A DNA stretch of 64,000 nucleotides from Pseudoxanthomonas sp. GM95 (GTDB lineage Bacteria; Pseudomonadota; Gammaproteobacteria; Xanthomonadales; Xanthomonadaceae), in contig NZ_FOAX01000002.1 in the NCBI RefSeq assembly GCF_900109775.1, positions 1,116,001 through 1,180,000 on the forward strand. Direction: 5' to 3'. The number at the start of each line of letters is the position of its first letter. Within the stretch, counting starts at the first letter, position 1. Positions 52,934 through 64,000 of the stretch are shown here, piece by piece. The translations under genes and the position numbers were made by a program. Below the pieces are notes generated by a model. The model did not search any database, was not told the origin of the DNA, and saw only the letters and a list, made by a program, of their open reading frames with translations.

Positions 52934-53659
52934 TCAGCCGCGGCCCTCGACCAGCGTGCCGATGTTCTCGCCACGCAGGATGTTCATCAGATTGCCCGGC
53001 ACCGACAGGTCGTAGATGCGCAGCGGCACGGCGCTGTCGCGGCACAGGGCGAAGGCGGCGGTGTCCATCACTTCCAGGCCGCGGCCCAGCACCTCGTCGT
53101 AGGTCAGCTTGTCGAAGCGCTTGGCGTCGGGGAACTTGCGCGGGTCCTTGTCGTAGACGCCGTCGACCTTGGTCGCCTTGAGCAGCAGGTCGGCCTCGAT
53201 CTCGATCGCGCGCAGGGCCGCACCGGAGTCGGTGGTAAAGAACGGGTTGCCGGTGCCGGCGGCGAAGATCGCGATGCGGCCCTTTTCCAGGTGGCGCACG
53301 GCGCGGCGGCGGATGTAGTCCTCGCACACGTCATTGATCTTCAGCGCGCTCATCACGCGGACCTTGGCGCCAAGCTTTTCCAGTGCGTCCTGCATGGCCA
53401 GCGCGTTGATGACCGTGGCCAGCATGCCCATCTGGTCGCCGGTGACGCGGTCCATGCCGCCGGCGGCCAGGCCGGCGCCGCGGAAGATGTTGCCGCCGCC
53501 GATCACCAGCGCGACTTCGGCGCCGGCATCGCGGGCCTCGATGATTTCACGGGCGATGCGGCCGATGACCTTGGGATCGATGCCGTAATCCTCAGATCCC
53601 ATCAACGCCTCCCCGGAAAGTTTCAGCAGGATGCGGCGATAGGCGAGGGGCGCGGTCAT
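52934..53659 (-). CDS. pyrH: UMP kinase
   Basis: This 241-residue hexameric bacterial UMP kinase of the amino-acid-kinase fold phosphorylates UMP to UDP. Typical segments are [20 protein letters not shown] and [11 protein letters not shown]. The ATG at 53659 matches the usual N-terminus. Upstream is a divergent AIM24 gene, not the rpsB-tsf pair that usually precedes pyrH. Confidence 0.97.
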   Translation of the reverse strand: MTAPLAYRRILLKLSGEALMGSEDYGIDPKVIGRIAREIIEARDAGAEVALVIGGGNIFRGAGLAAGGMDRVTGDQMGMLATVINALAMQDALEKLGAKVRVMSALKINDVCEDYIRRRAVRHLEKGRIAIFAAGTGNPFFTTDSGAALRAIEIEADLLLKATKVDGVYDKDPRKFPDAKRFDKLTYDEVLGRGLEVMDTAAFALCRDSAVPLRIYDLSVPGNLMNILRGENIGTLVEGRG

Positions 53660-53792
53660 CGGGGGTGGCCTCTTTGGGCGTGTGAGCAAACGTCGACCAG
53701 TCTAGCCGACGCGCGTGACCGCGTCAGGTTCGATCGATGCGATCCAACGGAAATCACCGGTCGACGCTTAAGATCCGCTCATCAACCCCAGC

Positions 53793-54500
53793 ATGGATCC
53801 GCATATGGCCGTCCGCACCCTGCAGCAGTTCGTGGCCGCCTCGTCCGAGAAGGACGTGACCGGTGAGGCCTTCGAGCTGGAAAGCCCGCACCTGCTGGAG
53901 GTGCGCCTCAACGGCCTGGTCTGGGCCAAGGCCGGGTCGATGGTCGCGCGCCTGGGCGGGGTCAAGTTCACCCGCCAGGGCATGCTGGAACAGGGCCTAG
54001 GCACCTTGCTGAAGAAGATGGCCAGCGGCGAAGGCCTGCAATTGATGAAGGTCGAGGGCCAGGGCCGCGTGTACCTGGCCGACAAGGGCAAGAAGATCAC
54101 CCTGTTGCGCCTGGCTGGCGAATCGATCTACGTCAACGGCAACGACGTGCTGGCGGTCGAGGCCGGCATCGAGTCGCGCATCACGATGATGCGCAAGGTC
54201 GCCGGGATGCTCTCGGGCGGGCTGTTCAACATGCGCCTGTCCGGCCACGGCATCGTGGCGATCACCTCGCACTACGAGCCGCTGACCCTGCCGGTCACGC
54301 GCGACACCGGGCCGGTGTTCACCGACCCCAATGCGACGGTGGCCTGGTCGGGCGGGCTGACGCCCGAGATCGTCACCGATATCAGCCTGGGCACACTGCT
54401 GGGCCGCGGCTCGGGCGAAAGCGTGCAGCTGCGTTTTGCCGGCGAAGGCTGGGTGGTGGTGCAGCCGTACGAGGAAAGCACGCTGCAGCGCGCGCACTGA
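53793..54500 (+). CDS. AIM24-family protein (TIGR00266-like)
   Basis: This 235-residue beta-rich protein of the AIM24 family has repeated VKFTRQGMLEQGL and VYLADKGKKITLLRL-type strands and a C-terminal LGTLLGRGSGE motif. The yeast namesake is mitochondrial; the bacterial function is unknown. The start is either ATG 53793 or ATG 53805; neither has a clear ribosome-binding site. It converges on parE, with 51 bases between the stops, and is divergent from pyrH. Confidence 0.8.
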   Translation: MDPHMAVRTLQQFVAASSEKDVTGEAFELESPHLLEVRLNGLVWAKAGSMVARLGGVKFTRQGMLEQGLGTLLKKMASGEGLQLMKVEGQGRVYLADKGKKITLLRLAGESIYVNGNDVLAVEAGIESRITMMRKVAGMLSGGLFNMRLSGHGIVAITSHYEPLTLPVTRDTGPVFTDPNATVAWSGGLTPEIVTDISLGTLLGRGSGESVQLRFAGEGWVVVQPYEESTLQRAH

Positions 54501-54551
54501 CTCGATCGCCGCGGATCAGGCGGCGATTTCGGGTGGGTCAAGCGTTTGGGA

Positions 54552-56441
54552 TCAGACTTCCAGTGAAGCCAGATCGCCCTTGGTTTCCAGCCACGTCTTG
54601 CGATCGCCCGCGCGCTTCTTGGCCAGCAGCATGTCCATCAGGCCGTGGGTGTCGTCGCCGTCGGCCACGGTCAGCTGGACCAGGCGGCGGGTGTCGGGGT
54701 GGATCGCCGACTCGCGCAGCTGCGAGGGGTTCATCTCGCCTAGGCCCTTGAAGCGGGTGACGTTGACCTGGCCCTTGATCTTCTCGCGCGCGATCTTTTC
54801 CATCAGCAGGCGCTTTTCTTCCTCGTCCAGCGCGTAGAACACTTGCTTGCCCACGTCCACGCGGAACAGCGGCGGCATCGCCACGAACACGTGCCCGGCC
54901 GCGACCAGCGCCGGGAAATGCTTGAGGAACAGGGCGCTCAGCAGGGTGGCGATGTGCAGGCCGTCCGAGTCGGCATCGGCCAGGACCACGACCTTGCCGT
55001 AGCGCAGGCCGGAGATATCGTCCTTGCCCGGGTCGCAACCGATGGCGATGGCCAGGTTGTGGACTTCTTCCGAGGCCAGGACGCTGCCTGAGGCCACTTC
55101 CCAGGTGTTGAGGATCTTGCCGCGCAGCGGCAGGATCGCCTGGAAATCCTTGTCGCGCGCCTGCTTGGCGCTGCCGCCGGCCGAGTCGCCCTCGACCAGA
55201 AACAGTTCGGTACGCGAGAGGTCCTGGCTGATGCAGTCGGCCAGCTTGCCGGGCAGGGCCGGGCCGGAGGTGATCTTCTTGCGGACGATCTGCTTTTCGG
55301 TCTTGAGCCGCGCGCTGGCGCGGTCGATGGCCAGCTGCGCGATCTGTAGGCCGATCTCGACGTGCTGGTTGAGCCACAGGCTGAAGGCATCGTGCGCGGC
55401 GCCTTCGATGAAGCCGGCGGCCTGGCGCGAGGACAGGCGTTCCTTGGTCTGCCCGGAGAACTGCGGATCGGTCATCTTCAACGACAGCACGAAGGTGACG
55501 CGGTCCCAGACGTCTTCCGGGGCCAGCTTGACGTTGCGCGGCAGCAGGTTGCGGAAGTCGCAGAACTCGCGCAGCGCATCGGTCAGGCCCGAGCGCAGGC
55601 CGTTGACGTGGGTGCCGTGCTGGGCGGTAGGGATCAGGTTGACGTAGCTTTCCTGGACCAGCTCGCCTTCGGGCACCCAGGCCGCGGCCCAGTCGACGAT
55701 CTCGGTTTCCTTCTTCAGCGTGCCGACAAACAGCTGTGCGGGCAGCAGCTCGCGCTCGCCCATCTCGCCCTTGAGGTAGTCGCGCAGGCCGTCTTCAAAG
55801 AACCAGGTGTCGCGCTCGCCGGTGGCTTCGTCGAACAGCTTCACCGTCAGGCCCGGGCACAGCACGGCCTTGGCGCGCAGTAAGTGACGCAGGGCGCGTA
55901 CGTTGATCTTGGGCGTATCGAAATACTTCGGGTCCGGCCAGAAATGCACGCGGGTGCCGGTGTTCTTCTTGCCGACGCTGCCGACCACTTCCAGCGGGCT
56001 GGCGCGGTCGCCGTTTTCGAAGGTGATGCGGTGTTCGCTGCCGTCGCGCTTGATGTGGATTTCCACCAGCGTCGAGAGCGCATTGACCACGCTCACGCCC
56101 ACGCCGTGCAGGCCGCCGGAGAAGGTGTAGTTGTTGTTGTTGAACTTGCCGCCGGCATGCAGGCGCGTGAGGATCAGCTCGACGCCGGGGATCTTCTCTT
56201 CCGGGTGGATGTCCACCGGCATGCCGCGGCCATCGTCGGACACCTCGACACTGCCGTCCTTGAAGATGGTCACTTCCACCATCTTGGCGTGGCCGCCCAG
56301 GGCTTCGTCGACCGAGTTGTCGATGACTTCCTGCGCCAGGTGGTTCGGGCGCGCGGTGTCGGTGTACATGCCGGGGCGGCGCTTGACCGGATCCAGGCCG
56401 GAGAGGACTTCGATATCGGCGGCGTTGTAGCGGGTATTCAT
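54552..56441 (-). CDS. parE: DNA topoisomerase IV subunit B
   Basis: This 629-residue ATPase subunit of the chromosome decatenase has the GHKL ATP site with QEVIDNSVDEALGGHA and GLHGVGVSVVNALS, the transducer domain, the TOPRIM motif VEGDSAGGSAKQARD, and the C-terminal GLGEMNPSQL. It lacks the roughly 170-residue insert seen in gammaproteobacterial GyrB, so it is ParE. The partner parC gene is not in this window. Confidence 0.97.
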   Translation of the reverse strand: MNTRYNAADIEVLSGLDPVKRRPGMYTDTARPNHLAQEVIDNSVDEALGGHAKMVEVTIFKDGSVEVSDDGRGMPVDIHPEEKIPGVELILTRLHAGGKFNNNNYTFSGGLHGVGVSVVNALSTLVEIHIKRDGSEHRITFENGDRASPLEVVGSVGKKNTGTRVHFWPDPKYFDTPKINVRALRHLLRAKAVLCPGLTVKLFDEATGERDTWFFEDGLRDYLKGEMGERELLPAQLFVGTLKKETEIVDWAAAWVPEGELVQESYVNLIPTAQHGTHVNGLRSGLTDALREFCDFRNLLPRNVKLAPEDVWDRVTFVLSLKMTDPQFSGQTKERLSSRQAAGFIEGAAHDAFSLWLNQHVEIGLQIAQLAIDRASARLKTEKQIVRKKITSGPALPGKLADCISQDLSRTELFLVEGDSAGGSAKQARDKDFQAILPLRGKILNTWEVASGSVLASEEVHNLAIAIGCDPGKDDISGLRYGKVVVLADADSDGLHIATLLSALFLKHFPALVAAGHVFVAMPPLFRVDVGKQVFYALDEEEKRLLMEKIAREKIKGQVNVTRFKGLGEMNPSQLRESAIHPDTRRLVQLTVADGDDTHGLMDMLLAKKRAGDRKTWLETKGDLASLEV

Positions 56442-56596
56442 GCGTGCAGTCAGGTCGTGTGGAGGCCACGAAGGCGGGCAAGTGTGCGGTCTGGGGCGGG
56501 CTTTTGCACGCTTGTGACGGCCGTTGCCCGTGGCGCAAGCGGTGCGACGCCGGCGTGCTTGGCAGGCGTCGCACCATGCAGGCCGCGCTTGGCCGA

Positions 56597-56602
56597 TACA
56601 AT
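56597..56602 (+). promoter_or_regulatory. Possible -10 box for the glk gene
   Basis: TACAAT lies about 89 bases before the glk start. No good -35 hexamer lies at 16-18 bp. The support is weak. Confidence 0.3.
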
Positions 56603-56690
56603 CGGGCCACGGCGGCGCGCCCAGCCGGTCTGCGTGCCAAGCCCGGCGCGCGGCGCCTGGCGCGACACCAGCACACAGGAGAAGTCACGG

Positions 56691-57731
56691 GTGGTGGACA
56701 CGACCGCGCCGCGTCATGCGGGCGATTTGAAAGACGACAGCGTCGGTGCGTTCATCGCCGCGGATGTGGGCGGCACCTTTGCACGGCTCGGCCTGGCCCG
56801 TGGGTGCAGTGAGGCGCCGGAAATCATCGGCCAGCGCCGCTACGCCTGTGCCGACTTCCCCAGCCTGGCCGCGGTGCTGCGCCGGTTCGGCGAAGAACTC
56901 AAGGCCGAAAGCCTGGGCGCACGGCCAGTCGCGGCCGTGGTTGCCATTGCTGGCGTACTGCAGGGTGACGTCCTGCTCAACAGCAATCTGCCTTGGTCGG
57001 TGTCGCTGGCCGCGACCCGCGAAGAGGCAGGCTTGTCCACGCTGGAGCTGATCAACGATTTTCAGGCGCTGGCCTGGGCACTGCCGCAGGTCTCGCAGAC
57101 CCAGATGACCGCGCTGCACGCGGCTGATGTGGAACTGGCCGAGCTGCCGGCGCTGCTGCTCGGCCCGGGGACCGGCCTGGGCGCGGCGTTGCTGGTCTCC
57201 GATCCGTCCGGCTACCGCGTGCTGCCCAGCGAGGCCGGCCATGCCGCGCTAACGGCGGGCAATCCGCTGGAAATGGAGATCCTGCAAGGCCTGCAGCAGC
57301 AGTTCGCCCATGTCGATGCCGAGCGCATCCTGTCCGGCACCGGCCTGATGACCCTGTACGGAGCGCTGTGCCGCCGCGAAGGCGTCGCGCCGCGCTGGAC
57401 CCTGCCGGCCGAAGTGGTCGCCGCGGCCGATGCGGGCGATGACCCGATCGCGCTGCACTGCCTGGAAGTGTTCTGCGCCTGGCTGGGCAGCTACGCCGGC
57501 GATCTGGCCATCACCTTCTGCGCCAAATCGGTCTACCTGGCCGGCGGCATCGCCGGGCACATCGGCCATTACCTGCAGCGCGGCGGTTTCATGCAGCGCT
57601 TCCTGGACAAGGGCGTCCTGGCACCGGCGCTGCGCCAGGTGCCGGTGTTCTGCATCGACCACGGCTGGTTGGGCGTGATCGGCGCGGCGGCCTGGCACGA
57701 AGCCAACGGTTTGCGCTTCACTGCGGTCTAG
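56691..57731 (+). CDS. glk: Glucokinase
   Basis: This 346-residue hexokinase-fold enzyme of the Glk (PF02685) family phosphorylates glucose with ATP. ADVGGTFARLGL is the phosphate-1 loop, INDFQALAW and GPGTGLG are glucose/ATP-binding segments, and LAGGIAGHI is the C-terminal signature. The start is a GTG at 56691 (or the next GTG) after AGGAGA. A glycosylasparaginase and cutC follow on the same strand with short gaps, so a three-gene unit is likely. Confidence 0.93.
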   Translation: MVDTTAPRHAGDLKDDSVGAFIAADVGGTFARLGLARGCSEAPEIIGQRRYACADFPSLAAVLRRFGEELKAESLGARPVAAVVAIAGVLQGDVLLNSNLPWSVSLAATREEAGLSTLELINDFQALAWALPQVSQTQMTALHAADVELAELPALLLGPGTGLGAALLVSDPSGYRVLPSEAGHAALTAGNPLEMEILQGLQQQFAHVDAERILSGTGLMTLYGALCRREGVAPRWTLPAEVVAAADAGDDPIALHCLEVFCAWLGSYAGDLAITFCAKSVYLAGGIAGHIGHYLQRGGFMQRFLDKGVLAPALRQVPVFCIDHGWLGVIGAAAWHEANGLRFTAV

Positions 57732-57767
57732 TTCCTCCCCAACACCCCCACATCCCAAGGATCTCGC

Positions 57768-58769
57768 ATGCCCTCACGTCGCAGTTTCCTGCAGACCTCG
57801 CTCCTGGCCGCCGGTGCGACCGCGCTGCCCAAGGTCCGCGCGGCCACCACGCCCAGCGGCGCCCGCGTGGCCTCGACCTGGGACTTCGGCGTGCCGGCCA
57901 ATGCCGCGGCCTGGACCGTGCTGGGCAAGGGCGGCAGCGCGCTGGATGCGGTCGAAGCCGGCGCGCGCTGGGCCGAAACCGGCCAGTGCAATTCCACCGT
58001 CGGCCGCTGCGGCTATCCCGATCGCGACGGCTACGTGACCCTGGACGCCTGCATCATGGACGGCGACGGCCGCTGCGGCTCGGTCGCGGCGATCGAGGAC
58101 ATCGACCATCCCATTTCGGTTGCGCGCCGGGTGATGGAAAAGACCCCGCACGTGATGCTGGTCGGCGACGGCGCCCGCCAGTTCGCCATCAGCGAGGGCT
58201 TCAAGGCGCAGTCCCTGCGCACGCCCGAGGCCGAAAAAGCCTGGCGCGAATGGCTCAAGACCGCCCAGTACAAGCCCGAGATCAACATCGAGCAGCGCAA
58301 GCTGCCCGGCAATAAAGAGAATCACGACACCATCGGCATGCTGGCCATCGATGCCAACGGCCACATGGCCGGCGCCTGCACCACCAGCGGCATGGCCTGG
58401 AAGATGCACGGCCGGGTCGGCGACAGCCCGATCATCGGTGCGGGCCTGTACGTGGACAACGACGTCGGCGGCGCCACGGCTTCCGGCGTGGGCGAGGAGA
58501 TGATCCGCAACGTTGGCAGCTTCCTGGTGGTGGAACTGATGCGCCAAGGCCATTCGCCGGCCGACGCCTGCCGCGAGGCGATCGCGCGCGTGGTGCACAA
58601 GCGTCCGGAAGCCAGCAAGGAGCTGCAGGTGTGCTTCCTGGCCATGAACAAGCAGGGCGAAGTCGGGGCGTTTGCGCTGCACAAGGGCTTTTCCTACGCG
58701 GTCTGCGACAGCGGCAAGCAGGATGCGCTGCTGAGCTCGCAGGCGATCTATACGACCGAGAAGTACTGA
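57768..58769 (+). CDS. N4-(beta-N-acetylglucosaminyl)-L-asparaginase, Tat-exported
   Basis: This 333-residue Ntn-hydrolase releases aspartate from glycosyl-asparagine. Residues 4-6 start a twin-arginine signal (RRSFLQ) followed by a hydrophobic stretch ending at VRAA. The precursor should self-cleave before Thr188 in ENHDTIGM, giving alpha and beta chains; the substrate-binding GRVGDSPIIGAGLYVDN is present. It lies 36 bases after glk, which suggests use of host or dead-cell glycopeptides (inference). Confidence 0.9.
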   Translation: MPSRRSFLQTSLLAAGATALPKVRAATTPSGARVASTWDFGVPANAAAWTVLGKGGSALDAVEAGARWAETGQCNSTVGRCGYPDRDGYVTLDACIMDGDGRCGSVAAIEDIDHPISVARRVMEKTPHVMLVGDGARQFAISEGFKAQSLRTPEAEKAWREWLKTAQYKPEINIEQRKLPGNKENHDTIGMLAIDANGHMAGACTTSGMAWKMHGRVGDSPIIGAGLYVDNDVGGATASGVGEEMIRNVGSFLVVELMRQGHSPADACREAIARVVHKRPEASKELQVCFLAMNKQGEVGAFALHKGFSYAVCDSGKQDALLSSQAIYTTEKY

Positions 58770-58774
58770 GCGCG

Positions 58775-59518
58775 ATGTCGATTCGACCGGGCGGCACGCG
58801 GCGCGTGCTGGAAATCGCCGCCAATTCGCTGGAATCGGCGCTGGCGGCCCAGGCCGGCGGCGCCGACCGAGTCGAGCTGTGCGAGAACCTGGGCGAGGGC
58901 GGCTGCACGCCGTCCTACGGCACACTGGCCCTGGCGCGCGACCGCCTGCGGATCCCGCTGTACGTGCTGATCCGCCCGCGTGGCGGTGATTTCGTCTACT
59001 CGCCGGCCGAATGGGAGGTCATGCAGCGCGATGTGGAGCTGTGCGTCCGATTGGGCTGCGACGGCGTGGTGCTGGGCGCGCTGGAGGCGGGCGGCGCGGT
59101 CGATGTGGCCGGCTGCGCGGCGCTGATGCAGTCCGCCGGCACGCTGGGCGTGACGTTCCATCGCGCTTTCGATTGCACGCCTGATCCGGTCGCGGCGTTG
59201 GAGGCGGTGATCGGCCTGGGCTGCGAGCGGCTGCTGACCTCGGGCCAGGCCGACAGCGCGCCGGAAGGTGCGGCGCTGATCGGCCGCTGCGTGGCCCAGT
59301 CCGCGGGGCGGATCGCGGTCATGGCCGGGGCGGGCGTGGCCGTGGAGACCCTGGAAGCGCTTGCGTCGCAGGCCGGCGTGCGCGAATTCCATGCCTCGGC
59401 CAGGGCGCTGATGGAAGGCCAGGGCGCGGCGGCCCCGGTAGGCTTGTCGCCCGGCTTCTGGCGCACCGATGCAGCCCGGGTCCGGCAGCTGCGCGAACGG
59501 CTGGACGCACTGGAATGA
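58775..59518 (+). CDS. cutC: CutC-family copper homeostasis protein
   Basis: This 247-residue TIM-barrel protein of the CutC family has LEIAANSLESALAAQAGGA, RVELCENL, YVLIRPRGGDFVYS and FHRAFDCT, close to E. coli CutC. A copper role was proposed early but is disputed; the biochemical function is unknown. It starts 5 bases after the glycosylasparaginase stop, so the two are co-transcribed. Confidence 0.92.
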   Translation: MSIRPGGTRRVLEIAANSLESALAAQAGGADRVELCENLGEGGCTPSYGTLALARDRLRIPLYVLIRPRGGDFVYSPAEWEVMQRDVELCVRLGCDGVVLGALEAGGAVDVAGCAALMQSAGTLGVTFHRAFDCTPDPVAALEAVIGLGCERLLTSGQADSAPEGAALIGRCVAQSAGRIAVMAGAGVAVETLEALASQAGVREFHASARALMEGQGAAAPVGLSPGFWRTDAARVRQLRERLDALE

Positions 59519-59641
59519 GACGGTGCTTGGGCGCCGGCGCCCGCATTCAGGGCGCGCTAAACCGCGGCGAGTAGGCTTTGTTGCGCTGCAGGCGCGTTGT
59601 GCGCCGCTGCAGTCCCACCCGGTTCCTTACCAGGAGTCACC

Positions 59642-59908
59642 ATGAAATCCCGAACCGTATTGCTGCTGGCTGGCGCCGTTGCCGCGCTGTCCACCGCCGC
59701 CGTCGCGCTGGCCGCCTCCGGTGGTTCGCAGGCTGAAAGCAAGGCGGCCACCTCCGGTCCGGCCAAGGCCGAAGACACCCGCAGCGAAGCCGAGAAGCGC
59801 GCTGAACGCCGCGCCGCCAACGAGCAGCGCCTGAAGAAGCAGGGTCAGGCCTCGGCCGGCTCGGCCCCGCGGGAAGAAGAGGAAGAAGAAGCCCCGCGCA
59901 AGCAGTAA
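59642..59908 (+). CDS. Small secreted charged protein, unknown
   Basis: This 88-residue protein has a signal peptide (about 1-24, ending ALAA) after CAGGAG. The mature part is Ser/Ala/Glu/Lys/Arg-rich and almost certainly unstructured (EAEKRAERRAANEQRLKKQG), ending in a run of Glu (REEEEEEAPRKQ). No family is recognised. A strong terminator follows, so it is its own unit or the end of the glk unit. Confidence 0.7.
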   Translation: MKSRTVLLLAGAVAALSTAAVALAASGGSQAESKAATSGPAKAEDTRSEAEKRAERRAANEQRLKKQGQASAGSAPREEEEEEAPRKQ

Positions 59909-59933
59909 CCGCGGCGTTTCCAGCAGGTCCACG

Positions 59934-59967
59934 CGCACGCCCCACTCGCTGGGGCGTGCGTTTTTTT
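59934..59967 (+). terminator. Strong terminator
   Basis: CGCACGCCCC (59934-59943) pairs with GGGGCGTGCG (59951-59960) around a 7-nt loop, followed by T7. It separates the small secreted protein gene from pyrG. Confidence 0.92.
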
Positions 59968-60012
59968 GTTCGTCCAACCCCGACTGGCGGAACGGCAGAT
60001 GCATCGCGCCGT

Positions 60013-61724
<1,712 letters not shown>

Positions 61725-61771
61725 TGTCTCGGGATTCTGGTCGAAGTCATTCGCCGGAATCCCCTAGCTCG

Positions 61772-61798
61772 GATCGGGCCGTAATCGGCCGATCGTTT
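61772..61798 (+). terminator. Imperfect hairpin after pyrG
   Basis: GATCGG(G)CCG pairs with CGGCCGATC around TAAT, with a bulged G, followed by GTTTG. It could end the pyrG transcript before the lower-GC gene, with moderate to low support. Confidence 0.4.
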
Positions 61799-61810
61799 GT
61801 CAGAGGAGCG

Positions 61811-63596
<1,786 letters not shown>

Positions 63597-63645
63597 GCTG
63601 ACGCGATGACGCCTGGCCATTTCACCATTTGCCTGGGGCGCTGAG

Positions 63646-64000
63646 ATGGCCAAGCCGCGCTGGCTGCTGCTGGTGCTGGTGTTACTGCTGGCCTTCCTGC
63701 AGTACCACCTGTGGTTCGGCCGTGGCAGCTCGGGCGAGGTGATCACCATGCGCGCGCAGGTGGCCAGCCAGACCCGCGAGAACGAAGGCCTGCACCAGCG
63801 CAACGCCGCGCTGGCGGCCGAAGTGGAAGACCTCAAGTCCGGCGAAGCGGCGGTCGAAGAACGTGCCCGCAGCGAGTTGGGCATGATCAAGCCGGGCGAG
63901 AAGTTCTATCGCGTGGTCGACACACCGGAGGGCCAGGGCGCCGCCAACGCCTTGCCGGCCGTGCCGCAAGCGGCACCGCAGGATCCTGCCGATGCCCAGA
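63646..64000 (+). CDS. ftsB: Cell division protein FtsB (partial, cut by window edge)
   Basis: The first 118 codons are visible and run off the window. FtsB is a bitopic divisome protein linking FtsL and FtsQ. A short cytoplasmic start (MAKPRW) leads into one transmembrane helix (about 6-21), then a periplasmic coiled coil (about 30-75) and LGMIKPGEKFYRVV, the FtsB hallmark. The visible C-terminal part (QGAANALPAVPQAAPQD) is a Pro/Ala-rich extension. The eno-ftsB order is standard. The ATG at 63646 is a confident start. Confidence 0.93.
   Translation, partial: MAKPRWLLLVLVLLLAFLQYHLWFGRGSSGEVITMRAQVASQTRENEGLHQRNAALAAEVEDLKSGEAAVEERARSELGMIKPGEKFYRVVDTPEGQGAANALPAVPQAAPQDPADAQ

Overview
The window is a chromosomal segment of a high-GC gammaproteobacterium, most probably a member of the Xanthomonadaceae (Stenotrophomonas/Pseudoxanthomonas/Lysobacter group). 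This rests on the gene orders rplU-rpmA-obgE, rpsT/murJ-ribF-ileS-lspA-ispH and pyrH...frr-uppS-cdsA-dxr-rseP-bamA-lpxD-fabZ-lpxA-lpxB-rnhB-dnaE-accA, on the protein flavour, and on heavy G/C at third codon positions. I cannot settle the genus from sequence alone. There is no phage, insertion sequence, CRISPR array or toxin/defence island; almost everything is core housekeeping.

Layout. 0.2-6.2 kb: two secreted zinc peptidases (M19 dipeptidase and M14 carboxypeptidase, divergent), then a divergent phosphate-starvation pair, pstS and an OprO/OprP-type porin, with a five-unit, 11-bp-phased array of Pho-box half-sites on the porin side and one Pho box on the pstS side. 6.4-9.2 kb: an unknown small secreted protein, a beta-carbonic anhydrase and a SulP transporter, a likely bicarbonate-handling unit. 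9.2-15.1 kb: nth with a small unknown gene and a crotonase; a periplasmic FKBP isomerase; a DUF1289-Nudix fusion overlapping a sulfurtransferase; an enoyl-CoA isomerase-like protein; a nested inverted repeat; a thioesterase overlapping uvrA. 15-28 kb: uvrA, the L21/L27/Obg block, rpsT, murJ, ribF, ileS, lspA, ispH and tRNA-Thr(CGU). 28-32.3 kb: cyoABCD, a cytochrome bo quinol oxidase whose subunit II has a His/Met-rich tail. 32.4-36.4 kb: M61 aminopeptidase, a membrane TPR protein and accA.

36.4-53.7 kb is one long minus-strand envelope/lipid cluster, running in transcription order pyrH, a CDF metal exporter, frr, uppS, cdsA, dxr, rseP, bamA, lpxD, fabZ, lpxA, lpxB, rnhB, dnaE, accA. Many junctions are ATGA overlaps. 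It joins UMP kinase and ribosome recycling to isoprenoid, phospholipid, lipid A and outer-membrane protein biogenesis. The CDF gene sits between pyrH and frr, rpsB-tsf do not precede pyrH, and no skp lies between bamA and lpxD.

53.8-64 kb: an AIM24-family protein, parE, then glucokinase, a Tat-exported glycosylasparaginase and cutC in a row, a small charged secreted protein, pyrG, an unrecognised gene of lower GC where kdsA is expected, eno and the start of ftsB (cut by the window edge). No wholly new multi-gene system is evident; the best leads are the phased Pho array, the lower-GC gene between pyrG and eno, the DUF1289-Nudix fusion, the CyoA tail and the palindromic elements.
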